A stretch of DNA of 64,000 nucleotides from Phlyctochytrium arcticum (Eukaryota > Chytridiomycota > Chytridiomycetes > Chytridiales > Chytridiaceae). Below, one piece after another: positions 1 to 10,887 of this stretch; position 1 is the first letter of the stretch, and each line of letters begins with the position of its first letter. The notes under the pieces are model-generated. The model was not told the origin of the DNA and did not search any database. It worked only from the letters and a program-made list of their open reading frames with translations. Made by a program: the position numbers and the translations under genes. The stretch is taken from NCBI GenBank assembly GCA_025602905.1, contig JAHLKI010000031.1, positions 124,001 to 188,000 on the forward strand, in the 5' to 3' direction.

Positions 1-1233
1 CTCTTCGAACATATACGCCCCCAAATTTTGGAGAAGACGAGACATATGTTGAGGACCATTGGTTTGCCTGGGCATTCAAGGTTTATTAAAATTGCGACGA
101 TCGACATGGGAGTGCAAGCGGCCGGGGTGGTCAAGACCGGTCACCGCAAGTTCGCGCAGATTATTTCCACTGATGGCGTTTCTTGCAGTGTCTCTGTTTC
201 TCGCCCGTGGTCAAGCGAACTCCCACGGCGGTGCGATGGAGACATGTACGGATTTGACGCGGATGGAAAATTCCATCCGATCACTCTTAACCCCGCTTCA
301 CGGGTCATTGGGCTACACCCAGGACGTATCGACATCTGCACTGTCCTATTGGACGCGTTCCACGCTATGAACAGAATCTCAAAACACTTTCAAAAATCCC
401 ACGGTGGGTTTAGGCCCTTCATAGCTTGCTTACGCGATGCCATATTCCTTGTCTCGTCCGAAGATGTGAAATTGGTGGAAGAGGTATTGCTCCAGCAAGG
501 ACTCACTAGGGATGAGATTCAAAAAAAAAGGATTTTGAATGGACGTTCTTTTTAAAGCATTGCCGCCGTCTGATGCCAAAGCCAGCCATACTTGAGCAAC
601 GCTTAGACAGGCTATTCAACTTATATGCAGAATTACCGGATGGAACGACCTCTGCCAAGCTATTCAGCACCCAGGCACGCAGACAGTTTAGTAACGTCCT
701 CAACACGTACGGAAAGGCGGAAAAATGGGCTCGGAGGAGAGAGACAATGCCTTAGCTTCCTGCCAGAGCGGCGAAGTTCAAGTTATGGTTGCGACGTCTT
801 CGTTCAGCGTAGGTGTCAACAAGAAAGATGTGCGCTTTGTAGTTCAGGCAAAACTGCCTGCCTCAATGATGGACCTCATTCAGGAATCTGGCAGGGCTCG
901 CTGTTTGAGTGATTTGGATGACGTTGACCTTCATTACGAAGCTGGCAGGGGCGAAAATGGTCTTCCTCCCTGGAGATGCATACGGGGTACAAACGCAATC
1001 GAAGGCTACCACAAGCAAAAAGTTATCCTTGTCCCGCGGGCCACGAAGTCTCCCCGGCTCGCCCATCTTGCTCTCACAGACTTCAATCATAGAACATCCG
1101 CCAAGCTGTGCGCAACTGTGGAATGCCCAAGGTTCTGGGAAGCCACTACGTTCAGCATTATCTCGACGACATCCAAAACCAAGTAGAAAAGTTCAGCGAT
1201 GTATCACTATTCCCATCGTGGCTCATAGTTTAG
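1..1233 (+). pseudogene. Decayed transposon-type (putative DDE-like) ORF, open at the left window edge
   Basis: The reading frame is already open at base 1. It carries segments I associate with a repetitive eukaryotic transposase-like family: a VIGLHPGRID block, LLDAFHAMNRISKHFQKSHG, a block beginning RRLMPKPAILEQRLDRLF, CLSDLDDVDLHYE, RCIRGTNAIEGYHKQ, and a tail ending SWLIV with a stop at 1231-1233. Three breaks are visible. A one-base offset occurs at the run of A's near 517-533. A 167-nt insert at 727-893 shifts the frame. A further one-base offset lies near 1091-1095, after which the frame runs to the stop. No helitron, integrase or reverse-transcriptase motif is seen. The family assignment rests on remembered motif patterns, so the class of element is uncertain. 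The multi-break decay is read directly from the sequence. Confidence 0.6.
727..900 (+). pseudogene. RecQ-helicase-like fragment inserted in the transposon relic
   Basis: The translation contains QSGEVQVMVATSSFSVGVN followed by VRFVVQAKLPASMMDLIQESGRA. This resembles the end of the RecQ helicase core, where motif V (VATxAFGxGV) and motif VI (QExGRAGR) lie. Only about 55 residues are present, without the Walker A or DEAH motifs, so it cannot be a working helicase. The heptamer GGGCTCG occurs at 727-733 and again at 894-900. Removing one repeat plus the intervening sequence (167 nt) rejoins the surrounding ORF in frame as KWARCLSD. The segment therefore looks like an insertion bounded by a target-site duplication, or like filler DNA captured at microhomology. 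Confidence 0.7.
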
Positions 1234-1586
1234 AGGGCGGGCGTCGCCTGAGGACGGGGCAAAAGGGCCGGAGACCATATGGTAAACGGTCGTTAAAGAT
1301 GGTTTCCGGACGTGGGCGGTGCAGTGATTCGCGTCTGAAAATAAGTGAAGGTGGCCGCTGCAAATCTCTTGTCTCTCTTTGTTCACTGTCTAAACATTTC
1401 CTTGATTCCAATACTATATCTATACTACTCCTACTTTTGCAAATCTTGCTACAATGACCCTTTGCTTTGTTCGTTTCATTTTTTCTAGGAAAGATTGAGC
1501 AGCCGTGGGCTGCACCTCTAAAGGCAATGCATGATACATTTAGAGATCTTGTGCTGTAGCCATCGACTGCGCAACATTGTCGCTGG
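1234..1586. other. Spacer with no supported gene
   Basis: The stretch between the transposon relic and the stop codon of the next minus-strand gene holds only short open frames with no recognisable similarity. It probably includes the 3' untranslated region of the minus-strand gene. Confidence 0.5.
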
Positions 1587-2456
1587 CTAAAACAGCCAAG
1601 TGGAGGCAAAATCCAGCTCCAATATAACAGGATAATGATCTGAGAGAGCTGCCGTTGTCGGGTCGTTCTGGATGATACAAGATTTGCAATGCCGCAGCAG
1701 GTCTTTAGATGCGAATATGTAGTCTAGCCGCATTGGCATTGCATGCATCTCGTCAACCCCGTACATCGTTGGTACACTACTGCCGAAACCTCCAAATTTA
1801 CGCTGGTACAGAGCGCCTACGTCGATCAGTGAACCTGCATTCTCGAGGCACTCTATCACACCGTAGTCAATCTTTTCATCTTGCATGAATTTGCGACATA
1901 ACTTGGCATCTCCCCTCATTTGATCGGATACTTGCTTGCTCTCATATTGCCGCTGATCTGATTTAGCAAGAGAGTTCAAGTCTCCGACCAAGACGCATCG
2001 CTCCCCGCCAAGTTCTTGCACGGCCCCAACAAGCTTTTGTGCTTCTTCGATACGGCCCGGAACAGACATGGGGTTCAAGTGCGTGACAATGATCCAGAGC
2101 CCACCCATATCGTCGTGGGGTAGCTCTATCTTGACACCGAGCGCACCATGCCAGAACCCGTCGCGCCAAGTTCGGACTTCCAAGATGGGCCACTTTGACG
2201 TTATTCCCAGGCGAAACTCTCTATTCGTCTTCTCCATGACAGTACTATAGCTGTGATTCCATTCGGCTGCGCGGCTCGCTAAAATTTGGTTGGTCCAGCC
2301 ATTGAGTTCAGTCAACGCTACCACATCAGGTAAGTGCCGTTGAAAGAAGTCTGCTATCTTGTCAGATCTGGGTGAGCTGTGAGCAGTGCTGGGGTCGGTG
2401 GCGGTCTCATCCAAACCACCATTGAATATATTTAGCAGTACCAGCTTGAAGCTCAT
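1587..2456 (-). CDS. Endonuclease/exonuclease/phosphatase (EEP) fold protein
   Basis: An uninterrupted 289-residue ORF, one of the few intronless genes here. It shows the EEP (DNase I-like / AP-endonuclease-like) metal-dependent phosphodiesterase pattern in order: an N-terminal KLVLLNIFNGG strand, VVALTELNGW with the metal-binding Glu near residue 50, IIVTHLNPMS, VLVGDLNSL with the Asp-x-Asn pair, MRLDYIFAS, and a closing LSDHYPV with the Asp-His dyad. The substrate cannot be told from sequence: nucleic acid, an inositol phosphate or another phosphodiester are all possible. No signal peptide or membrane segment is evident. The start is the first Met of the frame and lies directly before the conserved first strand. 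Confidence 0.8.
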   Translation of the reverse strand: MSFKLVLLNIFNGGLDETATDPSTAHSSPRSDKIADFFQRHLPDVVALTELNGWTNQILASRAAEWNHSYSTVMEKTNREFRLGITSKWPILEVRTWRDGFWHGALGVKIELPHDDMGGLWIIVTHLNPMSVPGRIEEAQKLVGAVQELGGERCVLVGDLNSLAKSDQRQYESKQVSDQMRGDAKLCRKFMQDEKIDYGVIECLENAGSLIDVGALYQRKFGGFGSSVPTMYGVDEMHAMPMRLDYIFASKDLLRHCKSCIIQNDPTTAALSDHYPVILELDFASTWLF

Positions 2457-2578
2457 GGGTGAAAAGATACAAATAAAGGGTCCACAGCAATTTCCAAATG
2501 CCGAGTTTTATTGCTACTAAAAAAATACACTCTAAATAACTTTAACTTTACTAAATATCACAATGGGTAAAATTACTT

Positions 2579-4596
2579 TCACTGATCCGCATGGGTCATT
2601 CGTGCCCGTCCCATTCGCTGTGGGTCATCTTCCGCACCACCAGGGCGCTCGGCCTGGTCCTGCAAGTATTTCAGGATCGTGGCAACGCCTTGCACAATGA
2701 TATTTTGCGGGGGTGAATCGAAGGGGTTATCACGCAGATCGAGGGTTTGAAGCTGTGTCATGCGGAACATTTCGGGGGGCAAATCACTCAATCGGTTATA
2801 CGACAGATCCAGCAAAATAACGTTCTTCAGACAGGACATCTCTGGTGGAAGTACCATAAGAGCATTCGAGCGGAGTTCGAGGAGGGTTAGACTGGTAAGC
2901 TCTCTGATTGAGCCAGAGTTAGAGGCTGCCATGTAGTTGGCTTTGGCTGTCAACGACTTACTTGATAGAGGACGGTACAGTTTCGAGCTTGTTGTTGTTT
3001 GCGTACAGCTTCTCAAGCTTGTTCAGGTTGCCAATGTCATCGGGAAGGGTAATAATAAGATTATGTGATATGTCGAGTTCGGTAAGGTTGACGAGCTGAC
3101 AGATCTCATCGGGGATGATTTCAATATGGTTTTCGCTATGTTAGAAGGAAATTTAAACTCTTTGTTTTCAGGAGACATGGTAGTTTCTCATACTTCAAAA
3201 AGAGCTTAGTCAAAGCTTGCAGGTGCCGTATTGTGGGCGGTATGGCAAAAGACGACAACTGATTTTTCCGGAGGTCCAAATGTTGCAATGTGGCCAGACT
3301 TCCCAGATTGTCGGGTAACTGTTTCAAACTGCACGAGTCGCAATTCAAGACTTGCAATTTCTGCAAGTGTCCCAGGACTTCAGGTAAATCCTCCATTTGA
3401 CCGTTATCCTTCATGATAAGTTCAGTCAAGTTGACCCAGTTACGGATACCCAAGGGGATTCGCTCGAGCTTGGTATTCCGCATATTAAAACGCTTCATGC
3501 TGCGCAGTCTGGAAACCACTGCAGGTAAATCGTCCAGCTGATGATTTTCATGGATATCGAGTTCTTCAAGATTTGACAAATCACCGCCTATACATTTTCA
3601 AAGTATAAGGGTCGCATCGATGGCTCATGTTGGGTTCAACTTACAAGAGTCAGGCAGCGATTTTAATATATTCGCTCCAACCAACAAACGCAGTAATGAT
3701 GCCAATTTGCCGATATTCTCAGGCAACTTTGCCAATTGATTACTCGTGACATCCAATTCCTATCGTTCCCATTTAATGAGATTCTGTGGATTGAGGGTAA
3801 GAGGAAAGTCTCACCTTTAGAGTCTTGAGTAAGATGATATCGTCATGAATGACTTTGATTTTGTTAAATCCGACATTCAAGATTTCTAGGCGGGGAAGCA
3901 TGTATACACAAGGGGGTACGTTCTGTGAACGTCACTGTGTCAGTAAGCTCTTCTAGGATATTTGCGCCTATTCTTAGGTGCATACCTTAAGGTCATTATG
4001 GTGAAGTTGTATGTTCTGCAGGTTGGATAATTGCCCAATTTCAGCTGGTATGTCTCTAGATGAAATGACAGCTGTCTAGAAAACGCACGGCACTTGCGAG
4101 AGCAGCATCACGCTACTCACTCTAATTGATTTCCATTGAGCTTCAAGGTGGTGAGATTGATCAAATCGCCGATTTTTGGTGTCATGGGGGAATAGAAGAG
4201 GCGATTACTTCCTATCATCCAGAATTTAGTCTGGACTTTACCTCTCAATCGTATGTTTTAAGGTCATACCTGCATCGAGATCGACTAACGTTGTCGGAAG
4301 GAAGGGGGGAAAGTAATTGATGTTGTTGTGAGAAAAGTTGAGATGCGTGAGCTGAGCGCATTTTCCTAAAGGGCAGATATGTTATGACGTGAGAAATACA
4401 TGTTTGTTTGCGAGGGATCTGAATGCGTACCGATCTCAGCAGGGAGGTCAATCAAGAGGTTGTTTGAAACATTGAGGTGGGTCAGCTTCTTGCAAACTTG
4501 GATTTGTACCGGTAAGATTTTCATTTCACGTTTTGAGAGATCGAGTTCAGTCTTGCGACGATGAGAACGGATCTCAGAGGAGAGAGCGTTGCCCAT
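2579..4596 (-). CDS. Leucine-rich-repeat protein, LRRC40/SHOC2-like
   Basis: Nine exons join in frame: 4596-4431, 4365-4270, 4211-4121, 4055-3986, 3922-3815, 3759-3645, 3587-3194, 3135-2962 and 2903-2579, giving 512 residues. Nearly the whole protein consists of LRRs of the type LxxLxLxxNxLxxLPxxI, for example LTTLKLNGNQLE and LEILNVGFNKI. The C-terminus after the last repeat is short and hydrophilic. The N-terminus starts MGNALSSE, which fits the N-myristoylation rule (Gly2, small polar residues at 6 and 7), so membrane tethering is likely. LRRC40 and SHOC2-type proteins act as scaffolds, and no enzyme domain is present. The gene is divergent from BUD22, with 275 bp between the start codons. 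Confidence 0.85.
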
Positions 4597-4871
4597 TGTG
4601 GAGTTTGCTTTGCTTCAAGAGATTCCAAATATGCTTCACAGAAAGCAGAAGTTACGCAGAGGATGGCCAAATTTCTACGGATAATATACCAATCAAATGA
4701 AGGGTTAACTTTGTCGGCCGTAAATACTAAACAGAAGGGAAAATGGGCGGAGTCTGCATACGTAAGCACACTTTGTCCTTTTTGTGGTCAAATTGAATTT
4801 ATCGAAGCGACATTTGTTGTTCCGCGCAATTTCTGGATACAAGCAACATTTTACGAGCATTACCTATAGGA
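4597..4871. promoter_or_regulatory. Shared intergenic region between divergent LRR and BUD22 genes
   Basis: These 275 bp separate two divergent start codons (4596 on the minus strand, 4872 on the plus strand). They must hold both 5' leaders and probably both core promoters. No specific factor site is claimed. Confidence 0.5.
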
Positions 4872-6478
4872 ATGTCAAGTAACGGGGCCTCGGACGAGGG
4901 AGACAATTCCCAGCAGGATGCGGTACTCGCTGGTGAGGGTGAAGTCGCACCTGTGGAGTCTTCAATTAGCTTTGAGACGGTGGAGGAGAAAGTAAATAAA
5001 CGCTTGGTAAGTGCGAATGTTGTATTCCGTTCATGTAGAACAAGCCGTTGATGAATGGAGAACCGTTCTTCCCTTTATATAGCATCATGTTCGAGTGGAG
5101 CTTAAGCGGGCTATGAAAAAGGCCAAAACGTTTGAAACCCGCAAACTAGTCAAGAAACTTCGGTTATTCCGCGCCAAATCTGAGGAAGCTGAGAAGGATT
5201 CAACGATACCCGAGGATGTCAAAGAACAGCGCAAGAGAATGGTTACCAGGCTTGAGGCCGACATTGAGGCCATGAAGGTGTGACACTAGAACCTTTCATT
5301 ATAGGTGACATCAGGATCTGACTTTCAATTTGTAGGTGGTTGATCTGGACAAGGTTGCATGTAATACTTTTGCCACAACTCTTCAAAAGTCAGATCTTCC
5401 ACATCAGTCTCATTTGATAGATATATGGCGGTCTGCAAAGGATTGGAATGAGGGTGAAACCCCAAGTCCGGCTTTGTTGCGCGTTGAGCAACGACTGTCG
5501 TCTTCCCAGACGCTCGTAGCCACAGTTACCGAAATGGAGGAAGACCTGAAAGTGCTCCTTACAGGTCAATCAGATAAACGGGGCGTCAAACGGAAAAAGA
5601 ACCCAGCTACGCAACAGCTGGCAGCCGTACGGGAGCAAGCTAAGGAAAAGGCTGCGAAAGTAGAGAAGCAAGCGGCTGCTCGGGCCGAGGCGTCATCCAA
5701 GTTTTTGACATCATTGGGTGCTGATAGTGATATGAGTGGCTCTGATGACGAGGGGGGTCTGTCATATGGAGATCTTGATCGCGCAGGTGGGGAATGGAGT
5801 GGGTCTGAGGAAGCACAGAGTGACTACGAGGAAGAAAAGGTTGTGAAGAAGAATCGCCAGGGCCAGCGACAGCGCAGAGCGTAAGTTCTGAAAATTGGTC
5901 GTCCTATAAATCAGGAATACACTGACGTCTTGTGGGCTTTCAGGGAAGCCGAGAAAAAGTATGGGCAGAATGCCAAGCACGTTGCAGCGGAGCTTAAGGC
6001 TCAGCGGGAAAAGCAGAAGCAGCGTCCGCAGGTCGCCGACCGTTCTAAGGACACACCCCTCGCTAAGCCGCCTATCAACACGGCAGCACCTCCTTCCACC
6101 GCTGACAAAAGACCAGCATTGCATCCTTCCTGGCAGGCGAAGCGACAGCAAAGTGCGGGAATCGGGTCGTTCACTGGCACAAAGATCAACTTTGGAAACG
6201 ACGACGAAGGAAAGGAAGGCCCCGCGTCCACCATGAACCGGAAACAGCGCCGATTAGCCGAAAGGAAAGCCAACGGAATCGAGGAAGTGCAAAGTCCCAA
6301 CCCGAAAACTCCCTTCATTTCTCAAAGCGACCGCCGCCCTGCCAAAAAGCAACAACCAGAAGAAAAGTTGCATCCCTCTTGGGAAGCCAAGCGTAAAGCA
6401 AAGGAGGCCCATGCCCACATTATGAGTGATGCCAAACCCAAGAAAATTGTTTTTAGCAATGACTCTGATGAGGACTGA
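4872..6478 (+). CDS. BUD22: BUD22/SRFBP1-family ribosome biogenesis protein
   Basis: Four exons (4872-5006, 5083-5277, 5336-5880, 5944-6478) join to 469 residues. The family is recognised from the N-terminal helical block rich in Lys/Arg/Glu (KRAMKKAKTFETRKLVKKL), a long acidic/basic middle region with repeated SD/E runs, and the paired C-terminal signature LHPSWQAKR / LHPSWEAKRKAKE. In yeast Bud22 acts in the nucleolus in early 40S (18S rRNA) maturation; the animal homologue is SRFBP1. The middle is low-complexity and probably disordered. The gene lies among other RNA/ribosome-linked genes and is divergent from the LRR gene. The start was chosen because it is the first Met that splices in frame into the conserved helix. 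Confidence 0.8.
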
Positions 6479-6668
6479 ATGTTTACACTTATTTATCTCT
6501 GTACATACACACTACTAATTTGATCTGTCTCTCACATGTAAACTGGTTCCGGAAAACATTTGACATATTGGCTGTAATTCCATTCTAATAATACAAAATA
6601 TGATACATGGTACAGGGTACACCTGTCAGTACAAATGTGAAGATAAACTGAAGGACAGAACTCTATAA

Positions 6669-7647
6669 TTAAGGTGGTGTGGGTGCTGGAGAGGCTTTCG
6701 GTATACTTATTCCACCCGTGCCAACTACAAATAGTAAGTGTTAGCAGCTAGAAACATATGCTTTAAACTTTGTCCAGCACTTACTGTTGATAATGTTTTT
6801 TTGTTTGAGGACAAACAAAACAATGGCGACGACTACTAGTATGACGATAAGCATAATGAAAACGATAAAGATTTTATCTGTTGCCATTCGCCTATAAGAA
6901 GAAGCAAAAAGCAAAGTCTATCAGATTTGACAAAGGCATTTTTGCTACGTGAAACCACGTACCTCAAAAAGACTCGAACTTGCTTTTCTGCCCGAGTCAG
7001 ATTACTCTCGACCGTAGCCAAATCCTCTTGAATCTTTGACATCTGCTGCCCTTGCTTCTGTACCTCATCCCGAACCGCCAACCCCATCTCCATGGTTTCC
7101 TCCACCATCCGCTTGGCCCGTGTCGTACTTTGCTGGGTCTGCTCTTGAATGACAATAGCAGTCTGCGTGATTTCCTTGGCAGTCATTTCCTCCACGTTTG
7201 CTTTCCGCTTCATGTCATCCCGCTCGGCGGATGTTTCGGCCCATTCGATATCTTGCTGGAGTTTGTTGATTCGGTTCAGGTAGGTCTTTTGCTTGTTTTC
7301 CCATTCGGCTGCAACACCAGATCCTGGTGGCAGCTCGCGAATTTCGACAATGATTGAGCGATGGACCTTTTTGGCGCGTGCGATTCGGTTCTTGAGGTAG
7401 GCACATTTCTGGAGACGGACGACAAGAGGTTACTTTCCAGCATCAGTTAACGGTATAACAAGTACGCACTTCCAGCCGCTCCTGCCCTCGCATCTTGCCA
7501 ATCTCCCGCTCGAGAACCCCCTCCACCTGCTCCAGAACCTCTGTCAGCTCCTCCTCATAGTCATCCAATTCTGGGAAGGGCAAAAGAGTTTGAGATATAC
7601 ACGGATTCAATCTGTTATTGTATAAAAATATACATACCACCCGACAT
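6669..7647 (-). CDS. Qb-SNARE of the NPSN (novel plant SNARE) type
   Basis: Five exons (7647-7638, 7570-7470, 7408-6963, 6891-6785, 6724-6669) give 239 residues. The N-terminal half is a helical regulatory region (GELDDYEEELTEVLEQ onward). A Qb SNARE motif at about residues 135-190 contains RAKRMVEETMEMG and KQGQQMSKIQ, with Gln at the expected zero layer. A basic ATDK junction precedes a single hydrophobic membrane anchor (FIVFIMLIVILVVVAIVL), followed by a short Pro-rich tail. The block before the anchor and the ATDK junction resemble plant NPSN11-13 more than Vti1, Bos1/membrin or Sec20. It should act in membrane fusion at the plasma membrane or endosomes. Exon 1 has only 10 nt. The gene converges with BUD22. 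Confidence 0.75.
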
Positions 7648-7923
7648 GGTTCTGGCTCAGTTTGGAGGATGTTAAATGTTATGCAGGATTGAGATATGGA
7701 AATCTAGGTAGGTGATGTTGAGGCACCTCCAGCAAAATTCTTGTCTGTCGCTGCGTGTAGTGTGTCATTCATTTGTTTTCGACTTGGACGATCGGGGTTA
7801 TCGCTTACGCGAGGCTAAGCCACTGACCAGTTCCAATTTCGAGACACTATATGAAGGTTGTATTCAATGTGGGGCTGTAGACAGAGGAAAAAATCTACGA
7901 ATGCGAGACTACACGAATCTAGA

Positions 7924-10115
7924 TTACAGCAGGGGGTGGCGAATCTTGGATTCTGGCTTGGTGTTCTTGTAGAATTCAATGACCTTCTTGGCCTTGGTAG
8001 CAACGACATCAGGAACAAGACCAAACTTCTTGTACAGCTCCTTGTATGGCCCAGAGGCACCGAAAGTATCAATTCCAAGAGAGACGTGAGCCCACTTGGC
8101 CCATCCCATGGTGCTCATAGCCTCAATGGAAATGACGGGGATGCCGGCAGGGAAGACAGACTCCTGGTATTCGATGGACTGCTCCTCGAACAACTCCCAG
8201 CACGGCATGGATACCACACGGGCGTTGATTCCGTCCTTGGCCAATTCGGCAGCAGCATCAACGGCCAGAGAGACTTCAGATCCGGTGGCAACGAAAATAA
8301 CCTCGTTCTTGCCCTCTCCGCCTTGAAGGACGTAAGCACCCTTGCGAACCTTCTCAACGCCTGATCCAACAAGGTGAGGGAGGTTCTGACGAGTGAGGAT
8401 CAAAACGGAAGGACGGTCGTGGGCCTCAAGGGCGACGAGGTAAGATCCGGAGACTTCGTTTCCGTCGGCAGGACGGAAGTTGAGAATGTTGGGCATGGCC
8501 CGCATGCAAGCAAGAGTTTCGATCGGTTGATGTGTGGGGCCATCCTCTCCAAGACCAATAGAGTCGTGGGTCATGATGTACAACACCTGGTGCTTGGAAA
8601 GAGCGCTGAGACGAACGGCACCCAGAGCGTAGGAGATAAAGTTGAAGAAGGTGGCGCCGAAGGGGATCAATGCACCGTAAGCGGAAAGACCGTTGCAGAT
8701 GGCCGCCATGGCGTGTTCACGAACACCGAAGCGAATGTAACGACCAGCATATGAGCCCAACTTGCTGTCAGGGGACTGGAAATCCTCGGCCGACTTCCAT
8801 CGGGTCAAGTTGGAACCAGTCAAATCAGCAGAGCCACCAATCCATTCTGGGAGGATGGGGGCGAATTTGTTGATGGCAATTTCGGACAATTTTCGGGTAG
8901 CAACAGGTGCATCCTGGGGAGTATAAGTGGGGAGCTGCTTGGCAAAGTCGGCTGGGAGCTTTTTCTCCAAACGGCGCTTCAGGTCAGCACCCTGCTCGGG
9001 GAACTTTTTCAAATACTCCTCAAACATTTTGTTCCAAGCTGCTTCGGCCTCAGCACCCTTCTCTGAGATCTTCTTGTAGAAATCGTAGACTTCCTGGGGA
9101 ACGTGGAACTTCTCCGCACTGAACCCAAACTTGGCCTTGACTTCTACAATGTCGGGTTCGCCAAGAGGGGCACCGTGCACCTTCTCCTCTCCCTGGTTTT
9201 TGGAACCAAAACCAATGGTCGTGCGAACCTGAATGAGCGAAGGCTTGTCGGTGACCTTCTTGGCTGCCTCGATAGCGGCGGTGATTCCAGCGACATCATG
9301 GTCACCATCTTCGACAAACTGGGTGTGCCATCCGTAGGACTCGAATCGCGCACGAACGTTCTCCGTAAAGCCAAGTGCGGTGTCTCCGTCAATCTGAATG
9401 TGGTTATCGTCGTACAAAGCAATAAGTTTGCCGAGCTTCAAGTGACCGGCAAGAGAGACGGCCTCAGCTTGAACACCCTCCTGCATGCAACCGTCACCAA
9501 GGATAACATAGGTGTGGTTACTGAAAAGTTCGTAATCAGGTTTGTTGAATTCAGCGGCCAAATGGGCCTCCGCCATTGCAAGACCAACAGCGCTGGCAAT
9601 GCCCTGTCCAAGGGGACCAGTAGTAAGCTCAATTCCCGGGGTTCCGTGGTTAGCCTCAGGGTGTCCTGGGGTCCTTTAATGAAAACATCTTGGTGAGTAC
9701 GAGGTAAAGCGAATCAAGTTTGCGCTTCACATACTTGCTGCCGATTTGACGGAAAGACTTCAAGTCCTCCATGGAGAGGTTGTAGCCAAGAAGGTGAAGC
9801 ATAACGTAGTGGAGAACACAGGCATGTCCGTTCGACAAGATAAACCGGTCACGGTTGACCTACTCACGTCAAAATCAGTCAGATCGTTTCCGTAAAGCCT
9901 TGCTCCCTGTCGAGGAGACAGAATAACAGCACTTCACAACTTACCCAGTTGGGGTTCTTGGGGTTTGCCTTTACGAAGCGACTGAAGATGGTGTGGGCCA
10001 TTGGGGCGCAACCCATAGGTGCTCCTGGGTGTCCAGAGTTGGCCTTTTGAACGACATCTGGTGCCAGAGTACGGATAGTGTTGATGGCGAGAGTGTCAAT
10101 GTCAGAAGGAGCCAT
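7924..10115 (-). CDS. TKL1: Transketolase
   Basis: Three exons (10115-9945, 9859-9735, 9673-7924) encode 681 residues, the usual length for fungal transketolase. It transfers two-carbon units between sugar phosphates in the non-oxidative pentose phosphate pathway, using thiamine diphosphate and a divalent metal in the cytosol. Visible marks are [16 protein letters not shown] near residue 28, the GPLGQG loop, the thiamine-diphosphate motif GDGCMQEGV, the catalytic Glu segment [13 protein letters not shown], and the [14 protein letters not shown] loop. Synonymous codons appear more C-biased than in neighbouring genes, consistent with high expression. No targeting peptide is seen. Confidence 0.96.
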
Positions 10116-10367
10116 AATTGTGCAGTGTATTCAGATGGTAATGTAAGGAGCAGTGCTGGATCTGGTGGACAAATCCGGTAGCGAAGTGTTCACTGCTCAA
10201 CCGGGCTCTTCTCGCACATCGACCCAAACTGCGTGGCGCAGCGGCAGAATCGGATCTCAGGATCTTCCGATTTTATTTGTCAAAGGGAAAATGTAGGGCC
10301 CGAAAAAATTCAAACTTATGGAATTTATCTCGTAAAATACAGATAAAATACAGGAAAAACACATTGG

Positions 10368-10887
10368 TTATACAGCGATGCTGGCCCCGCGGCCGAAATT
10401 CATTCTAGTAAAACCCCGCTCCTTCCTGGCTTCTTGCGCAGTCATTTCGTCGAAGAGCTGCTGGGCCCGTTGGGACGCTTTGCGTCGACGCAAATCCTTT
10501 GGCGGTGTCCAAAAGTCAGAGTTCGTTCCTGCCTCGGCCGACGCTCGGGCATGCTCGGCTGCCAGGCGGGCTCGCTGAGATGTCGGCGATGTGTATTCGG
10601 ATGGGACAACCCAGTTGCCTATTTTCGTAATGCCAACCTCCTCATACTTCTTGGCCTTGAATTCATGCTCACGGAGTAGCTGATGGGCACGTTCTGGTCA
10701 AAATCAATGAGGAAGGTCCCAAAACTTATGGTGTTTGGGAGGACTTACCAATGGCGTGCGCGCGTCGATTCACTTCATCATCTTCAAAGATCATGCTTTG
10801 TTCTTTTCCCAGATACTAAATGTGTTGTTGGTGAGGGGCTACAAGTCTGGCCATTTCGAGAGCTCCCTGCCAATATATGATAGTCAT
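10368..10887 (-). CDS. Small Arg/Ala/Glu-rich protein of unknown function; 5' end uncertain
   Basis: Two exons are well supported: 10794-10749 and, after a GT-AG intron, about 10701-10368. They read MIFEDDEVNRRAHAIE, then a charged helical protein containing TKIGNWVVPSEYT, ending in RMNFGRGASIAV. The family was not recognised. Upstream the same frame continues through KEQSM to a TAG at 10816-10818, then stays open to an ATG at 10887 (WQGALEMARL). That part is either joined by a 27-nt intron (10842-10816), or belongs to a longer intron with a further exon upstream near 10905-11030 (KYRMVHHAQLCPNIGKWGC), or is untranslated. Converging neighbour: transketolase is upstream in coordinates on the same strand; CFAP57 is divergent. 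Confidence 0.5.
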
